NCBI GenBank assembly: GCA_004794785.1
Contig: SJOL01008373.1
Coordinates: 56,056 to 120,055, forward strand
Length of the DNA stretch: 64,000 nt
Origin: Opisthorchis felineus
Lineage: Eukaryota > Platyhelminthes > Trematoda > Opisthorchiida > Opisthorchiidae
Direction of reading: 5' to 3'
Below the pieces are notes generated by a model, which saw only the letters and a list, made by a program, of their open reading frames with translations, was not told where the DNA came from and did no database searches. Of this stretch, positions 12,326 to 22,998 are shown piece after piece. Numbering within the stretch: the first letter of the stretch is position 1; every line of letters begins with the position of its first letter. The position numbers were made by a program, and so were the translations under genes.

Positions 12326-12541
12326 CGCGGGCTACCATACAGGCCGTTGTCGAGATAGACGGGAAGAAGGAGCTGTGTTTGATTGATACAGGAGCAGGGG
12401 TATCGCTGAGACGGAGAGGGAACGAAGCTGTATACAAACCGTGCGCGCTAGCCGTAAGAGCAGTGGGTGGATACCAACTGAAAATTGACGGATTGTCAAT
12501 GCACTCAATGCGCCTAGGCGACAGGTCCGTGCAGCACGAGT
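12322..12541 (+). CDS. Aspartic protease start of the Ty3/gypsy element (cut by gap)
   Basis: This frame overlaps the gag stop and reads IQAVVEIDGKKELCLIDTGA, with the retropepsin signature DTGAGVSL at about residues 22-29. It remains open to the N run at 12542. The rest of protease, RT, RNase H and the integrase catalytic core would lie in the gap or be deleted. Confidence 0.75.
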
Positions 12542-13139
12542 NNNNNNNNNNNNNNNNNNNNNNNNNNNNNNNNNNNNNNNNNNNNNNNNNNNNNNNNNNN
12601 NNNNNNNNNNNNNNNNNNNNNNNNNNNNNNNNNNNNNNNNNNNNNNNNNNNNNNNNNNNNNNNNNNNNNNNNNNNNNNNNNNNNNNNNNNNNNNNNNNNN
12701 NNNNNNNNNNNNNNNNNNNNNNNNNNNNNNNNNNNNNNNNNNNNNNNNNNNNNNNNNNNNNNNNNNNNNNNNNNNNNNNNNNNNNNNNNNNNNNNNNNNN
12801 NNNNNNNNNNNNNNNNNNNNNNNNNNNNNNNNNNNNNNNNNNNNNNNNNNNNNNNNNNNNNNNNNNNNNNNNNNNNNNNNNNNNNNNNNNNNNNNNNNNN
12901 NNNNNNNNNNNNNNNNNNNNNNNNNNNNNNNNNNNNNNNNNNNNNNNNNNNNNNNNNNNNNNNNNNNNNNNNNNNNNNNNNNNNNNNNNNNNNNNNNNNN
13001 NNNNNNNNNNNNNNNNNNNNNNNNNNNNNNNNNNNNNNNNNNNNNNNNNNNNNNNNNNNNNNNNNNNNNNNNNNNNNNNNNNNNNNNNNNNNNNNNNNNN
13101 NNNNNNNNNNNNNNNNNNNNNNNNNNNNNNNNNNNNNNN
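12542..13139. other. Assembly gap (598 N)
   Basis: Unknown sequence inside the LTR element. The gap length may be nominal: a complete gypsy pol needs far more than 598 bp between protease and integrase end, so either the gap is underestimated or the copy is deleted. Confidence 0.98.
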
Positions 13140-13646
13140 CAAACAAATGGTCTTACAGAACGCAATAACCGAACGATCAAGGAGTGGCTAGCGGCCAAAG
13201 GAGGTGATTGGGAAGTGAACCTGCCGATGGTGTTGCTCGCTCATCGGGCTTCCATAGAGTCAACCACAGGCAAATCCCCGTTCATGCTTTTGTACCGTCG
13301 ACATCCGCGCCTTCCAGTTGATCAGGAAAGGACCAGACAGAAAACGGCAAGTAGAAAGGCACGACCATTCCCCATAGGCGCGAAGGTTAAGTGGAAGGAT
13401 CATCAGAATCCTAGAAGGAGTGGACTGGGGTCGCGGAAGCTGGGCAGTCGTTGGCAAGGTCCGTTTGTTGTAACCAACCGCCGGGGGAACGTCTATACAA
13501 TTCAAGACGGTCGGGGATCGAAAAGAGTGAATAGGACCCAGCTTCGGAAGTGGCATGATACGCCCGAAGAGCTGCTGAATAGACCAGCTGCCGGAGCTGA
13601 CCTAGTGGAGGTAATTGGAAATCGGTGGCGCGCAGGCAACCTTTAA
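13140..13646 (+). CDS. Integrase C-terminal part of the Ty3/gypsy element
   Basis: The frame leaves the gap as QTNGLTERNNRTIKEWLAA, the end of the integrase catalytic core with the conserved helix holding the third acidic residue (ERNNR). It continues with WEVNLPMVLLAHRAS, TGKSPFMLLY, and a GPY/F-type chromatin-binding module (GSRWQGPFVV, RGNVYTI, RVNRTQLRKW). The stop is at 13644-13646, followed by a purine tract AAAGAGGAAAG and the 3' LTR at 13659. The order of motifs and the position directly upstream of the LTR support gypsy. The frame is intact from the gap to the stop. Confidence 0.9.
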   Translation, partial: QTNGLTERNNRTIKEWLAAKGGDWEVNLPMVLLAHRASIESTTGKSPFMLLYRRHPRLPVDQERTRQKTASRKARPFPIGAKVKWKDHQNPRRSGLGSRKLGSRWQGPFVVTNRRGNVYTIQDGRGSKRVNRTQLRKWHDTPEELLNRPAAGADLVEVIGNRWRAGNL

Positions 13647-13658
13647 AGAGGAAAGTTG

Positions 13659-13966
13659 TGTAACGGTGGGTACTACTTATGAGGCATGCGAGTGGTATGT
13701 GTGTTCTCGTAACTCCGCCTTGATCTAATGGAAGGTGGGATTTATTAAAGAATTTGTGGAACTACTTTGCAGTTTTCGCTTGCAATTGTGTGATAGTCAA
13801 TGAATATCCAAGAGAGTTCAAGAAGACGCGTTCGAGAAGAAGACGGATATTCGGTTTTTAAAAACAGCGCGCGAATGAGAGTGATTCTTCTGTCCAATAG
13901 TCCGTAGTTGTTTAGTTGGCGTTTTTCTAATAAACAACTCCGAGGCAAAGGGCTTTCTTCCTTACA
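13659..13966 (+). repeat. 3' long terminal repeat
   Basis: 308 bp, same length and ends as the 5' copy. Followed by CGGG, the second copy of the target-site duplication. Confidence 0.92.
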
Positions 13967-16170
13967 CGGGTCGCCAAACTGGGCTGATTTTAGGAGATGA
14001 TATAAGAGGCTTATAGTAAGAGATGCAAGATAAGATGAAGGAACAGGTTGCCGCGAGGAAGCTAGTGGTGTAGTCAAACTCTCTGCCAGAAGTGGGCTGC
14101 GTTGGGGGTGAACAGGAATCCTCTGCGTTGGTTGTAGTGGAAGGGGCTTTGAGATGGGAAGGTGAGATACAGTTGAATGTCTTAGAGGTAGAGCTGTACG
14201 TGGCTTCAGAATAGGCGGGAGCTGTGGTGGAGTAGGTAGTTGCCAAAAAGGGATCCAGGGCAAAGAATATGCGGGTTGCCAGGGAGCGGAGCTTGGTAGG
14301 GACTAAGATTAAGTGAGGGCGTCTGTGGGTTAGGGACCCTGCCAAGGACCAGGTTTGCATGGTGTGGGGGACCACAGGTGTACTTACGTACCATGCAGGG
14401 TATGGTCAGGCTTGTAGAAAAAGGGCGAAGAGCGGGACCTCGGGGAGCTGGTGTGGGGGAAGGCTTTATGTTACGAGGCTTCGACAGCATGTGTTTGAGC
14501 CCGAGGAAGCGCTTTGGTGGAGAGAAGCGGAATGTCATTAGGTCGGGGGGTCTGGGGCAAGAGACTGCGCTCTCGCATACGATTGCAGCGCCAGTTAAGG
14601 GCTGGTGAGATACCGCACCTGTTATATCAGCGGGGAATTTTGTTGGCGCGGTCGAGGTCAGAGGCTTCATATGTAGGTGCCCAATAGTAGACGTGGCGAG
14701 CTCGTGGTCTTCTGCATGAGATGCGGAGCTGAGGGTCGTCAAGCAGGCTTGTGTGTTACCTTGACACAAGTCAGCATCACAGTCTAGCGAGCTTAGGCGA
14801 AAGGCGATTCCAGGATAATGAAGGTCAGAGAGGGGATCAGTGCTGGAGCATGGAGCTTTTTGGGATAGCACGTTACTTCCGGCACTTGGAAGGGGAGCTG
14901 GAAGTTGGACCAATTTAGAACTGGCTACATTGTTGTCGGGGACGGCTTCGAGCCCAACCGAACTTGCGGCGACTGTAGAGGAGGCCGAAACAGTTGGCAT
15001 ACTAAGTAAGCTGCTGTTTGAAATTGGGGTTCCATGGCTGCTATGCGCACATGTGTCAACGGTGATATGGCTTTTGTAGTTTTCCGAGGGGTTGGTTTCA
15101 TTGGAAGTCTGCAATTGAGTCATACAGGGAGTATTGACTGGTGCACATTGGTGAAGGGAAGAGTGGTCCGTTTGGTAGTGATCAGTGGCGGACTCTATAG
15201 GTTTGGAGAGTAGATTTTCCGGGAGCTGCTTTCGCAGACGCGTACGAGCAGCTTTGACTTTGACGGTTTGGAATGCTGGATCCGTTTGATGGTTACCAGT
15301 AGTTGCCTCTGGAGGTTTGGGGAGTGAATTCCTTGTGAGCTGTCTTTGTAGTCGAGTGCGGAAAGCTTTGACCTTTACGGTCTGGAGTGTTTGGGTAGAG
15401 GACAGAAGGGCCTGGGATGTTAACAGGAGCGTTGCATCGTTTTCGCCTCTGAATCTCATTAGCATTGAGCAACGCAACGATGGTTTTTACTTCCTAAGCC
15501 GTCGATTTGTACACACTGTGTCATGCATGTTACATGCCGTCAGGATGGCAGATTTTGTGCGTTCCACCGGGATGCGATCGGGAGCATTGTATATTAGGAC
15601 CTGTTTACGGCATTCTATACGCCGACTAATCTCAGAGGCGAGCGTGTCAATGAGGACTGACGCTTTTGTAAGATCTGTTGGATCACACATTGCATCAGGT
15701 GTTAGAAGGCAGGCAAGTGGTTGCATGCTGCGGTAGGATATTAGTTAGCTCTCCATCATATGCACACGAGCACTGAGATTTGCCAGGTCAGTGTACAGCT
15801 GAGATTCTTTTTGGTAAAGATGAGGGAAGATAACTACTGAGTGAGGCAGGAATGGAAATGTCAGTTAGTACAACTGAGCAGTCTGAATTTAATTGAAGCA
15901 CTCTGTGAACCAGCCTTGAGGAGTGATGGGGTAGTGTGCTGGGCCTTTTGCCTGCGCGGCTCCTCTTTGGACACGATAAGGGGAAGGATGACGGGGAATC
16001 AGGGTCTGACAACCGCTTAGAGGAATATGGGAGTGGTGGCATTATCCAATTCGATTTATTAGTAGTGTGCCTCACTTTAGTGGTGCTGGCAAGCTTATAA
16101 CTCAGGGAAGCCCAATCAAGCGGGAAAGGGTTGAAGGGATATTTGAGTGCGATTAAAGATGGAATGTCCT

Positions 16171-17739
16171 AAATGGGTAGCTAAATGCTGTACTAGAAGT
16201 AAGTAAAACCCTGAGGTCGGGCGAGGATCCAAAAATTTTCTTACAACACCTGACGGACAGGCGATCAACCGATTTGGGTGAGTCGTTTTAAAGCAACAAA
16301 TGCGTGGCCCGCGGATAAGACCTGTGCACCCTCCTGATTACAGATGGCACCGGACTTCCAGTCATCCATGTCTCCGTAGAAAGTGAGCAGTCTACTTCTG
16401 TGCGTAAACTGCTTAGCTTGTTGAGGAAGATGATGGGCAAACAGTGTCGAGTGAAGACGACTGTTATGGACAAATTGGCAACATAAATATGGGCAGACAG
16501 AGTCTTGTTAGGCTGAGATGTTACTTTGTGTTTTTTTCAAATCCGCAAGGCAATCAAGAGGCACGTACGTAGTATTTAACATCCACGTGCTCTGGTTAGG
16601 AAAACTGCGAACAGCCAACCCATATTCCACCGTATGGCTCGCCTAGTCAACGTCGCGCAGTATGTTCTCTGTTTACCATAATACCAACATACCGACTTCG
16701 GCAAGACCTGCAAGTGCTGCGGCGCACCGACCCTGAATTGGTTTCTTACCTCACAGCTCACTGGCCGTATATCATCCGCAAGTGGGCGGTGCATGCGCGA
16801 TTTGGAATGGCCCACTTTAGCCGTGTGACCAAAAACCGCGTGGAGAACGCCAAAGGAAGCCTGAAAAAGCGGGTGCACTATTCAAACAGTCTCGAGCGTG
16901 CTAATAAGGATGTGACCTTCCCCGCCTCGTCGCTCATGAGGGAAGATAAGATGCATACGTCGTAACATTGCGACCAAAGGGAAATCCTGGAGGGCGATGG
17001 CCACGTACCAGACGTGGTCTAGCGAATGACTACGTATGAGTATTCCCTGGTTTTGAGACAGTTAGAACAGCGCTCCCCGAGGCTGCACTGCCACCGTGGT
17101 AGAACTAACAAGGTGAAGTAAATCCATGCTGAATAAATTTAATACTAATGTTTATTCTTGACTGATGAGTGGCATACCAATAGCTTGTTTCCAGCAATCT
17201 GCTGGACCACGTCGAGTTACGCGCAAAACCCCAAAGGACAAATCGCTCCAATGGAGGTTTATCAACAAATGCGATACTATAAATACAATAATACAATAAT
17301 AAAACTGTACAAACCTCAAATCGTGGGACTACGCCGGCCTCTATATACCGGTTTAGGAACTGCTAATTCCTAACGGGTCGCAAAGTCCACATCGACTCAA
17401 AGCCAAGTATTAACAAGATAGCGAAACCATCTGTCAGCTTTAACAACACGTGCGATGACAAGGTAGTAGAACGGTTTAAGTTCAGGTCAAAGACAAGAAT
17501 GTTGGTGTAGGCGCAAAACCGAAATAACAAAAAGGGGGAATGCCGTTGTACAAAATAAGGATAGGAGAAAAGAATCAACACCGCCCCCAAAGCCAGCATG
17601 GCTTTCTCTGACCTACCATCTCAATCCACCGCATACAAGAATGAGATCAACGAGAATGGTACAATTGCTCTAGCCACAAACGCTAACCTCAATCCGGAGC
17701 ATGCGCCTTCTGTGGGTGAGCAAGTAAGAGCCTTCTACT
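16171..17739. other. No gene recognised; possible CR1-like 3' tail
   Basis: No domain in any frame. Around 17135-17180 the plus strand reads AATGTTTATTC followed by a GGCATACC-containing segment. This resembles the reversed 3' ends of the CR1-like copies at 4321 and 5405, and could be the tail of a third, very short or decayed minus-strand copy. The right part (17598-17739) is covered by a plus-strand open frame without known features. Confidence 0.35.
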
Positions 17740-18622
17740 CCTTCCAGCAGGCAGCCGCAACGTATATCACGCTTACCTTAACCGAGACAGTCTTTACTAA
17801 CACTTTCTGAATGTGGCCATCACTTCCACCATGATGCCTTAAACTGCCATCGTGACCTCCACGATTGGGGCAACCACGACCTCTGCCACTGGAGCCTCTG
17901 CCCCCTTGAGGAGAAACGTTCCGTGCCTCCTAGTTTGGGCCAGAATCTCGTCTGTCCTGACTTCCAAGCTGGTTTTTTAAACGGGGCGGAGTTACTCGCT
18001 TCTCGCGAATCTCCCACTAGTATCTTTTCATGGCTGGCGTGCTCTACCCTCTCTACCGACCCAACGTTCTTATCTACCTCATTTTCACCTTCATTATCTT
18101 CACTGGCAGATTCCTCCTTCTTTAAAGTACCCTCAGCTTTCCATGGTACTTGGTCGTCACACTCTGGCTTGTTGCCATTATTTTCATTTTTTAACGCAGT
18201 AAATGCAATAGCTGAATTTGACTTTGAGGAGAACCCCAGGAAGGCGGCGTTAAACTACTGAGTGCGACATCGTTTGTCCAGAAGAATGTATGAAGCTGGT
18301 TGGCAACCTCGAGGAAATTTTGAGAGTAACATTCCCATGGCTACAGATTTGGGAGCGCCCATTATAACGAATGCTTCGCTAGTCTCTGGCGCTAGAAGAG
18401 CGAAGTCATCAGATGACTCATCCAATAGAAACTGTGCAGTCTTCTCATCAACGGAGAGTGCTTCCTCACCGGGTAGCAAATTCTTCGTATTACGCTTAGC
18501 GGATACCGTCGTCACCGCTATCTGTTTCGGCTGTTCCAAAGGGCATAAATGCTCTTCAACTGTAGGAGCATCCGAGGTAGATTTAATGTCAACAGAGGTT
18601 TGTGAGATACCGCCTGCCTAGG
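17740..18622 (-). pseudogene. Unidentified acidic and RGG-rich protein-like sequence, with in-frame stop
   Basis: On the minus strand a possible acceptor (CACCTAG at about 18622) leads into one frame running from about 18620 to 17820, with a single TAG at 18259. Its product is Ser/Glu/Asp-rich (KKEESASEDNEGENE) and contains AFLGFSSKSNSAIAF, faintly like spacers of FG/Ran-binding nucleoporins. After a one-base shift near 17910 the frame becomes Gly/Arg-rich (GRGSSGRGRG, then NRGGHDG and HHGGSDGH), an RGG-box-like stretch, and stops near 17740. I do not recognise the family. It abuts a BEL/Pao relic on its right, which may have been inserted beside or into it. It could be exons of a host RNA-binding or nucleoporin-like gene, or a decayed pseudogene. 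Confidence 0.4.
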
Positions 18623-18629
18623 TGCAGTT

Positions 18630-20205
18630 GACTTCTTGGCATCAGAGAAAACATGCAGTTCAGTGTGATGTACATCAAACTCAATAGGCGTTATGCGTCG
18701 AGGTATTTCCAGCGCCTCAACTATTTGTATATCGCACTGCCAACAGTCCCACAAACATTCCATGGCTGTATTAATCCGTTTGTTCAGGCCACATTTCCCC
18801 TCGCACAGTCGTAATAATCGTTTGTATTGAAGTAGAGGCGGGGCCACGAATCCGAGGTCACAAAGTGAAGCGATGCAAGAAAGTATGCAAAGTTTAGTCG
18901 CTATGCTTGCTAGCAAACCGACCTTGTGTCGGAAGCATTCCCTTTTGACGAACCAGCACAGACCCAATGTATTGTGCAAACTCGAACCTGAAGTGTCCAG
19001 ATCAACTAGCTGGAATGCTTGCTCGCTAATAGAGATGGCATTCAAAACTTCCGGACTGTTGCTTACCCACTTATGCAAACTGGATCCGTCCAGACGCAAC
19101 GTCGAACCGAGTTCACAAACTGGTTCCTTGGCTATATCAACAGTTTCTACTGATACAAGACAGTGGTCTACGTAAAGGTTTTCCTCTACTTCAGAAACCG
19201 TCCTTTCTCCTGAAACATTTCTATTGTCATCAGCAACCCTATGCGGAGCAAAAGCAGCGCATAACGAGGAAGAAGTGGTTCCAAACAGATTCGCGTTATG
19301 ATAGGCGCCTGCGGTTCCAGTAGGAAGGGCTGGTCCGAAAATTGCCCGTCCCAAGGCCGTTAGATAAGCGTAGGGATGTTTCGGAGATCTCAGACGTTGC
19401 TCGATAACCCAATGGGCCTCTGGGACATTTGCTCCCATCAAACTTGAAACGTCATTTCCAAGAATTCTTGCGGGCTGAACATCCGCAAGGTGAGTCCATT
19501 TGTTCAACAACAAATCATCCGGAATCATAGCCTTGGCGATGGGAAGTGACCCGATAGTGTAGGCACAGTCGACGTCCACAACATACCCGTCATTTAAAGA
19601 CTGTATGGCAAAGCCGACTGTCATGGTATCTTTGATGTCGGGGCCATTTACCAGTGATACTTCTACGCGCGTCACTTCCCCTTCTATCTCAAGTTGCTTT
19701 GCCACGTCTGCCGTTAGTAGGGTGGTATCAGAACCATAGTCCAACAAAGCATGATTTAGTACAGTCCCCTTTGGCCCAATCGGCCGCACTGCTACGAACC
19801 CAAGGTAGCTCCGGGGTCCCCCAACTACTGTTGAGTTTACGTTGGCACCTTTCGTAGGCTTATTCACCATCCGCTGTGTCGTGAAGCAGACGGTGATGTC
19901 ACTGGTTGCAATTCGAGACGTCGCAACGTGTAGGGAGGCGACAGTCAAATGCTCTATGGTTGGGCTCTAGGCGATTAAAGCATAACTTGAGGTCTTTCAG
20001 TCCACCCAGCTTCTTGGCTTGAGGTAGGGTGCTAAACACTTCACAGTCTGAAAGGCTATGAGTCTGGGAACAGTGAGGACAAGCCATACTCGCTTTCATA
20101 GCTACGACGTTGAGGCGGTTCTTCAATACACTGCCGCTTTCACAGAGTAAGCAGACTCGAGAACTTAATTCGCACTTTCTAAAACGTTCATAATCCCCAG
20201 GATAC
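18630..20205 (-). mobile_element. BEL/Pao retrotransposon relic (zinc knuckle, protease, partial RT, Pao domain)
   Basis: On the minus strand a CCHC-type knuckle region lies near 20080-19950 (CPHCSQTHSLSDCEVF; then KLCFNRLEPNHRAFDC). A frame of 476 residues follows (19948-18518). It holds the DUF1758-type protease (ALLDYGSDTTLL, where DSG is expected), the start of RT (about 19370), ENLYVDHCLVSVE (where YVDD is expected), and the peptidase A17/Pao region (RLDGSSLHKWVSNSPEVL, ALEIPRR, ELHVFSDA). About 250 residues of RT fingers and palm are missing near 19.2-19.3 kb. RNase H and integrase are also missing: the element similarity ends near 18630. No LTRs were seen. The copy is inactive. The right end is cut at about 20205 by a plus-strand CR1 fragment. 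Confidence 0.88.
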
Positions 20206-20650
20206 TTCAGGTAAGCAAAAAACCTGTTTGAACAAGATTTGACCAACAGGCATTTCACCGTCGAGCCAGCAAACACACGGCGGGAACGTGGTAAGAAGTT
20301 TTTCAGGCTCAGAGCGTACACTTTTATTAGGTAAATTTTTTCCATTTCGTGTAGTAGCTGCATGGAATGACCTTCCTCTGACGGTTGTCCACGCTCCTTC
20401 TAGAACCCAGTTCAAATCACTATTAGACAATTTTTTACGCGGGTCCTCATGCTGGCAAGCATATTGCCACGTGCTGAGAACTTAAATAGCAGTGCTACAC
20501 CCTTTTTTCGCTTGTGCCGTTCAGGTGTACGACAGCCGCTGAACGACAAGAACAAAACCGACCCGGGAAACGTGGGCGAAAGCCTCTATCCTGCGTATCA
20601 ATCCATGAATCCGTGAATCAAAAGTATACTTTACACTGGTTCGCAAAAAT
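20206..20650 (+). mobile_element. CR1-like 3' fragment
   Basis: The same family as the minus-strand copy at 4321-5375. The C-terminal RT tail is readable with a frameshift ([19 protein letters not shown], then FPFRVVAAWNDLPLTVV), followed after the stop at 20485 by the same 3' UTR (GCAGTGCTACACCC onwards). The fragment begins abruptly at about 20206, next to the BEL/Pao Gag region, so it is probably a 5'-truncated insertion into or beside it. Confidence 0.8.
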
Positions 20651-22310
20651 GAACGAAATAGAGAAACAAGTGGGTGGATGATGACTGACGCTGCTAGAAA
20701 CGGGCTTCGCGCAATATACGACATATTGAATCGGTTGTGCATTCAAACGAGTCAGTTTCGAAAATCACTTCAAATAGGTCTCCAGCATCCTACCTATTCT
20801 GTTTTCCTGATTTTCAGGAGGCTTTTATGCAACAACTGATATATTTGTCTTGCACGCGTAGAAGAAATAAGTGGTAATAACGTCGCAAAACTTGACCACC
20901 TCTGTTCACCGGTGCCTATGTGTTGACTGGGTCGGCGGATTAATCAAGGTCACTCCAGGGCCTTTTTGATCAACCGGCAATCGCCGAGGTAAAAACGCTC
21001 CGCTATGACTACCTCATGTTGTGACCAATCAGGGAGGATTCTTTCTGGTCCGTAGGTGGCTTGTCGTACGTACGGTCCAATTGGTGTCCAATTTTCCCAA
21101 CCGGCTAGCCTTTGCACTACTAGGGTATGGTTTATCTATGTGATGGTCCGCTCATAGAATCGGATGGTCAGCTCGACCAGCCACTTTTGTAGATTTTCCA
21201 ACATTGATAAAAGACTATTGTTCTATATTCCACATTCTTCCGGCTCCTGAAGAAATAGCGTAGACCTTTGGCTCTCCAGCGGAAGCGCGAAGAAAATATG
21301 CTCAAGAATTTGAATCATGGGTGTGCAGAAACATCGCCGCTCCCGGTACAATCCGTGCTCTGGGCAACTTTCTGAACCCGTTTCTTTTGGTGGTTTCGAA
21401 ATTGCCTCGTGTACATTTTCAGCGTCCTCCATTCTGAGAAACGATCGTTTCTCAAGTCAGTCGACCGATTTTTCAACCTTCTCGATAACACCAACCTCTT
21501 AGGGCGCATTCCTGAAGTATTTTAGCGTAGATACACGAAGTATCGACAGAGGCCTCTCTCACATATACATAGGAGCAACCCAGTTAGCACGCGTCCGCGC
21601 CTGGGTGCAGAACCTGTGCGGAATCTGTGCAGAACTTCTGCACTAATGGAGTTCTTTTAAGCCGAGGGGAATCGATACATTTAGGAGGCATCAAAGCCTC
21701 TTTATTTGTCACGCAGTGACAAAAAACCACAATGCCCTGCATTTCCGGGTGCCTACGGAATGTACATTCCGTAAACTGTCGACCGATTTAAATGGTTAAC
21801 TATAGTTGCTCCTGGGTGTGACACGCGTACTCCAAGGGGTGGAGGGTGATTAGTATTCCCATTACTTCAGTGCGATTCCGATCCTCTTTGCAGGATTATC
21901 CCCTAGTCTCTCAGTCATACCCCAGTTCCCACGCATCATTTGTCGTCGCTTCCCTCCCACTTACTACTTTTCTAGCCGGTACACAGTTTTCGCCTTCAAA
22001 TGACTGAGTTTACCCTCATTCATTGGCCCGATAGCGCCCCGTGTATCCCTGTTATGACTTATTTTATTGTCTTCTGCAGTGTGAATCAAGGTATGTTTGA
22101 GCTATTTATTCAGACCTAGGTGCCACGGCCCAGCAACACAGGTGGTAGAGCCCAGTTCATTTACCACTCCCTTTTCGCTATGCGGTTTTTGGCTGCGCCA
22201 CTTGGTTTTCAGCCATTCGTGTACGAACTTGTCGAGCATACTGAACTGATCGGCTTCCCACGGCGAGGAAGATCGTATGGAACTCCCATCCTCATCGTTT
22301 CTTCCTAACG
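20651..22310. other. No gene recognised
   Basis: Short open frames without known domains (for example minus 21509-21223). It contains the cluster of inverted repeats described at 21571-21813. Confidence 0.5.
21571..21813. repeat. Palindrome-rich segment with short inverted ends (MITE-like)
   Basis: The ends AGGAGCAAC (21571-21579) and GTTGCTCCT (21805-21813) are inverted copies. Inside are a hairpin TTTGTCAC-GCA-GTGACAAA (21705-21723), a weaker GAGGC/GCCTC hairpin (21685-21700), a perfect 20-bp palindrome TACGGAATGTACATTCCGTA (21754-21773), and AACTATAGTT (21798-21807). No target-site duplication was seen, so transposon origin is only a possibility. Confidence 0.4.
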
Positions 22311-22450
22311 ATGCTGAAAGGTGGTGGAGAAACTGTCCAGTGGACGCTCGATTAGCGGCCTGCGTCAGTTCCGCTGGTTTGGTCATGCCTCATGAACGTC
22401 CGAAGACCGTTTACCTAGGTGGCCTTCAATTGCCCCAGTAGGTTTCGAGT
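22311..22450 (+). mobile_element. RTE C-terminal fragment, small
   Basis: The plus frame near 22360 reads LRQFRWFGHA, followed in other frames by EDRLPRW. This matches the RTE-type tail LRWLGH(V)...RLPRR seen elsewhere in the window. Only about 100 bp can be supported. Confidence 0.5.
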
Positions 22451-22998
22451 GATGGGAATCCAGAACCAACGCCATTGCCAGTACAGAAGCGGATCGCGAT
22501 GCATGGACATGGTATAACCCATCGGTTAATTTACGAAGCTACTGCTGCTGGTTTAAACTCAACCCTGGCTTTTCCATGGCTCCTTCTAGGCTTGGACAAC
22601 TTTGCAGCATCTCGGTCCTTGTTCCTTTTTGGAATAGCGTTACAACGGTGCGCCTGAAGGGTGTCGCGGCTGGACGGCTATTATTACTGTTACCTGGACA
22701 GCGTCTGTCCAAGATACTCCGGATTCTGATTAATCATGTTTCAAGACAGTCTCTTTAAATTAAGGTTAAATGCTATTTCAGGTGAAAGGTCCCTTAAAAC
22801 AACGATCGTATGGTAATAGTACAGTTTATCGTCAACCGTAATGCTGCTTTTGCTGTGAATGTAGTGTGATGTTAACCGTACACTTTCGGGTGAGTGCGCC
22901 TGTGTAACCCATAGGAAACCATAAATGCAAGTGTTGACCCAATTTTTCAAATGGTAGTGTTTTTACTGTCACAGGACACCACAATCCACTGTTTCCCT

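Larger units (their letters stand above)
11562..13966 (+). mobile_element. Ty3/gypsy-type LTR retrotransposon inserted in the CR1-like ORF1
   Basis: Two 308-bp LTRs (11562-11869 and 13659-13966) begin TGTAA and end TTACA, and differ at about 15 positions by eye (roughly 5%). The insertion is flanked on both sides by CGGG (11558-11561 and 13967-13970), a 4-bp target-site duplication. Inside, in order on the plus strand, are a primer-binding site, gag, an aspartic protease start, a run of N, the integrase end, and a purine-rich tract before the 3' LTR. The order and the GPF-type integrase tail indicate Ty3/gypsy. It lies opposite in orientation to the CR1 host element and is younger than it. 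Gag meets protease directly across a stop, so an internal deletion, besides the assembly gap, is likely. Confidence 0.92.
5405..16170 (-). mobile_element. Long CR1-like non-LTR retrotransposon, two ORFs, interrupted by an LTR element
   Basis: On the minus strand the order is ORF1 (16170-13967, resumed at 11561-11424), ORF2 with endonuclease and RT (11436-8443), then a long non-coding 3' region ending near 5405. The end has an AATAAACC signal and a (TTA)n-like tail resembling the 3' tail of the neighbouring copy at 4321. ORF1 is split by a Ty3/gypsy element at 11562-13966. Without that insert the unit would span about 8.3 kb, long for the clade because of the roughly 3-kb 3' region. I cannot exclude that 5405-8440 belongs partly to another insertion. 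Frames are broken at several places, so the copy is inactive. The 5' end is uncertain; coding sense is visible up to about 16165. Confidence 0.7.
11424..16170 (-). pseudogene. CR1-like ORF1 (RNA-binding, Ser/Thr/Pro-rich), split by an LTR insertion
   Basis: The coding sense starts near 16165, with FNPFPLDWASLSYKL at about 16130. It continues in broken frames at 15726-15487, which contain RRIECRKQVLIYNAPDRIP, a sequence typical of CR1 ORF1 proteins. A 423-residue Ser/Thr/Pro-rich frame follows at 15477-14206 and then 14375-13967. Within the large frame two segments beginning TVKVKA.RTRL are near-repeats of each other. At 13967 the frame is cut by the LTR element. Removing the insert and one copy of the CGGG duplication lets the frame run on through 11561 to a TGA at 11426-11424, which overlaps the start of ORF2. 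ORF1 proteins of this clade bind the element RNA; no zinc knuckle was visible. Confidence 0.75.

Noticed and set aside
12147..13198. Long open frames across the N run
   Set aside because: They are open only because N codons are not stops.
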